A stretch of 64,000 nucleotides of DNA, from positions 62,001 to 126,000 of the forward strand of contig NZ_QEKH01000003.1 in assembly GCF_003096415.1 (NCBI RefSeq), written 5' to 3'. The stretch comes from Victivallis vadensis (GTDB lineage Bacteria; Verrucomicrobiota; Lentisphaeria; Victivallales; Victivallaceae). Position 1 is the first letter of the stretch; each line of letters begins with the position of its first letter. The notes beneath the pieces were generated by a model. The model was given only the letters and a program-made list of their open reading frames with translations. It did no database searches and had not been told where the DNA came from. Position numbers and translations under genes: made by a program. This document shows positions 61,793-64,000 of the stretch, one piece after another.

Positions 61793-64000
61793 TTATCTGG
61801 CAAGCAGGGCGGGATAGTTCAACTGCCAGTCGAGCCTGCCGAGGCGGCGGAGGTCGAGCAGCGCGTTGACCGCGGCGGCCGGGTTGTGGGCGGCCCCGGG
61901 AAGCGTCAGCGCCGCCTTGTTGAATTCACTGCTGCCGCCGGTCGCGAGCAGTTCGAGCGGCAGGTTCTCCGGAACCAGCCGGAAGCTCTTCACATAGAAG
62001 AAGCTGCTGAAAATGCCGAGTCTGGCCTTATCCCCGGCGACGGTGAATTTCGCCGGATACCTGGGCGGGTAAAGCTGCGACGCGATGAAGTTGATTTCGC
62101 CGTTGTAGCGGTCGATCGCGACCAGTTCGTCGGCCATCGAGGCGTTGCCGTCGCGGTTGATGTCCAGCTTGGCGAGTCCGAGCGTGACCCGCCCCGGCGC
62201 GTCTGCGTCGCCGCCTTTGAGCGTGATGGTGCGCGCAATCGCCTGTTCGATGTAGAAATCGCTGGCGATCAGGGAACTGCTGTTTTCCAGATGGATGCTG
62301 TACTCCGACAGTGTGGCAAGGCGGGTCATGATTCCGAAAATGCCGCCGGAGGCTTTGCCTTTGATCCAGACGGTTCCCTCGTAGCTGACCGGGGCGAAAA
62401 TCGTGGCCGCGCCGGAGTTGATTGCGTGGATGTTCCCCTCGACATTGTCGAGGATCACGGTGTCGCGGGCGGTGAGGTTTTCCAGCCGGAACCCGAGCAG
62501 GAAAGGCATGTGCGAATACTTGCCGCGTACGTAAACGCTGTGGTAGGTCACGCGGGAACCGGTTTCCGACGGGAACTGCCGGATGTCCGCGCCGGTGCCG
62601 CCGAAGCCGGAAACGGTGCGGTCGGCATTGAACTTCAGGCCGTACCGGTTCACCGCGAAGTTGTCCAGCAGCAGTTCGCCGGAGGGACGGACGTTGATTG
62701 CGTTCTCTTCGGGCTTGCCCGCAAAGAGAATCTCCGAATACAGACCGCTGCCGCCGAGGCCGAAACCGCTGCCGGTGAGTTCAAGCGGACGGGTGGTGCG
62801 GTAGATGCCGCGCGGCAGGTAGGCGATTGCGCCGTTGCCGTGCTTTCTGGCGGCGTCGAGCGCCTTCTGGATCGCTTCGGTGTCGTCGGCGCGGCCGTCG
62901 CCTCTGGCGCCGAATTGGGTTTTCGCGTCAAAGAGTGCGGTCGGCAGTTTCACTTCCGCCGGAATGAAATCAGTGTCGGCATTGAGCGGGAGCGCGCCTT
63001 CCGGCAGGGGAACGGTGATGGCGCGGGGCGATTCTCCGGCGGTGAGCCGGGACGGGCCCAGCAGCGTGTTGGCGGCCAGCAGCAGGAACTGGTTGCGGTT
63101 CGCCTGCAGCGGAGCTTTTTGTGCGTCGGCGTGGCGGAAGGTATTGTCGAAGAGGGTCAGCGGCGCGCCGAAAGAGGTGATCGCCGCCGCGTCTCGCCAG
63201 TCGGCGACATAGCAGTTTTCGACCGTCATCGGACTGACCGAGTTGCCGAATTTCAGAAAAGTTCCGGCGTTGACCGACACGGAGCGGCGGATGCTGGAGG
63301 CGTGTTCCGGATTGGCGACCACGTCGGTGCCGTTGTTCTCAAAGCGGCTGTTGCGGACGTAGAAGTTGCCGTTGACGCACTCGACCGCGACCGCCTTGTT
63401 ATTGGTGAAGCGGCAGCCGTCGAAGGTGTAGTTGTAGTCGTTGAAGGAGGTGAAGCTGATCGCGGTGCCGCAGTTGTCGAAGATGGTGTGCTCGAATGCG
63501 ATTTCGGCGGTCGAAAGGCCGTCGATGCTGTTCTTTTCGGAGAGGACGCCGAACTTCGAGAAATTGCGGAATTCGCAGAACGCGTAATAGAGGTGGGTTT
63601 CAAACTTGTTGTCGTTGTCGTGGTTGAGTCCGGCGGCCGCCTTGCCGTTTCCGTCGAAGGTGAGGCCGATCATCCGGCAGTGGAGCATGCCCCGGTCACG
63701 CAGGATGGTGCCGTCCGCTTTCCCCTGCCAGCGCAGCACGGTGTTGCGGCCGTGGCCGTAGATGCCGGTGCCGAGCAGCCGCTTTTCCTTGCCCTTGAAC
63801 GGAGGCTTTTTGATGATGACGAGTTCGGAACTGACCGGATAGACGCCGGGCGGGAAGTAGATTACGGTTCCGTCCTGAACCGCGTCGAACGCCTTTTGAA
63901 GCGCGGCGGTGTCATCGGTGGTCCCGTCGCCTTTCGCCCCGAAACTTTTCACATTGAGCCAGTCGCTGCCCGGAACCCAGTTCAGCTCCGGCAGCGGGAC
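61793..64000 (-). CDS. Pectate-lyase-superfamily beta-helix protein (5' partial)
   Basis: The frame is open to the right edge (VPLPELNWVPGSDWLNVKSFGAKGDG), so the GTG at 63952 is internal and the signal peptide lies outside. Two copies of the Pectate_lyase_3 start motif are present: VKSFGAKGDGTTDDTAALQKAF with YFPPGVYPVSSELV, and TQFGARGDGRADDTEAIQKALDAAR with YLPRGIYRTTRPLEL, about 330 residues apart; each begins a right-handed beta helix. The first helix continues with FDGNGKAAAG, FENNGTDVVANPEHA and FDNTFRHAD coils. Proteins of this type cleave or bind polysaccharides such as pectin or exopolymer; the catalytic type is not clear. A perfect 12-bp hairpin ends the gene. Confidence 0.82.
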   Translation of the reverse strand, partial: VPLPELNWVPGSDWLNVKSFGAKGDGTTDDTAALQKAFDAVQDGTVIYFPPGVYPVSSELVIIKKPPFKGKEKRLLGTGIYGHGRNTVLRWQGKADGTILRDRGMLHCRMIGLTFDGNGKAAAGLNHDNDNKFETHLYYAFCEFRNFSKFGVLSEKNSIDGLSTAEIAFEHTIFDNCGTAISFTSFNDYNYTFDGCRFTNNKAVAVECVNGNFYVRNSRFENNGTDVVANPEHASSIRRSVSVNAGTFLKFGNSVSPMTVENCYVADWRDAAAITSFGAPLTLFDNTFRHADAQKAPLQANRNQFLLLAANTLLGPSRLTAGESPRAITVPLPEGALPLNADTDFIPAEVKLPTALFDAKTQFGARGDGRADDTEAIQKALDAARKHGNGAIAYLPRGIYRTTRPLELTGSGFGLGGSGLYSEILFAGKPEENAINVRPSGELLLDNFAVNRYGLKFNADRTVSGFGGTGADIRQFPSETGSRVTYHSVYVRGKYSHMPFLLGFRLENLTARDTVILDNVEGNIHAINSGAATIFAPVSYEGTVWIKGKASGGIFGIMTRLATLSEYSIHLENSSSLIASDFYIEQAIARTITLKGGDADAPGRVTLGLAKLDINRDGNASMADELVAIDRYNGEINFIASQLYPPRYPAKFTVAGDKARLGIFSSFFYVKSFRLVPENLPLELLATGGSSEFNKAALTLPGAAHNPAAAVNALLDLRRLGRLDWQLNYPALLAR

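Overview
The window looks like part of a Lentisphaerota chromosome, most like a Victivallis-type gut bacterium. The evidence is three separate prepilin-like genes with the [17 protein letters not shown] methylation segment and a C-terminal H-X9/10-DG signature, many large secreted glycoside hydrolases without SusC/SusD partners, and GC-rich coding sequence with frequent 4-bp ATGA gene overlaps. This is inference from gene content; no rRNA or tRNA gene was seen. Both ends cut through genes: a glycoside hydrolase on the left and a pectate-lyase-like beta-helix protein on the right.

Layout. 0-7 kb: glycoside hydrolase, pseudopilin, glycoside hydrolase (+). 7-12 kb: two secreted proteins with related CsgG/FlgO-like N-termini, one carrying a probable beta-propeller. 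12-16 kb: an HSL-type esterase, a decayed patch (integrase fragment, frameshifted lipoprotein), then a probable polysaccharide lyase behind a strong promoter and a LacI-type operator. 16-18.4 kb: pnp (-). 18.5-28 kb: a surface polysaccharide locus in three blocks (flippase, methyltransferase and GT4 on +; 2-epimerase, N-acetyltransferase and sugar dehydrogenase on -; methyltransferase, cupin ketoisomerase, aminotransferase and glycosyltransferase on +). 28-34 kb: a secreted tandem-domain protein and a DNA-maintenance block (dinG, Schlafen/AlbA protein, zinc-ribbon coiled coil, ruvB). 34-37.6 kb: transketolase with an unusual Cys/Asp tail and a membrane protein. 37.6-40.6 kb: enolase-superfamily dehydratase and SDR opposite an AraC regulator. 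40.7-47 kb: SSS symporter, TIM-barrel hydrolase, pseudopilin and GntR/LacI regulator. 47-51.4 kb: clpC, mnmA, rlmH. 51.5-60.4 kb: GH51-like enzyme, pseudopilin, truncated LacI-type regulator, large GH-A enzyme and a sialate O-acetylesterase broken by an in-frame TGA. 60.4-64 kb: CNNM/CBS membrane protein, small secreted protein and the beta-helix protein.

The dominant theme is plant or host glycan use. Hydrolases are repeatedly packaged with one dedicated pseudopilin, and in two loci with a sugar-type regulator. I suggest that these regulator-pseudopilin-hydrolase cassettes are the local equivalent of polysaccharide utilization loci, with a pseudopilus-like part possibly serving export or display of the enzyme. 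The role of the pilin is a hypothesis.
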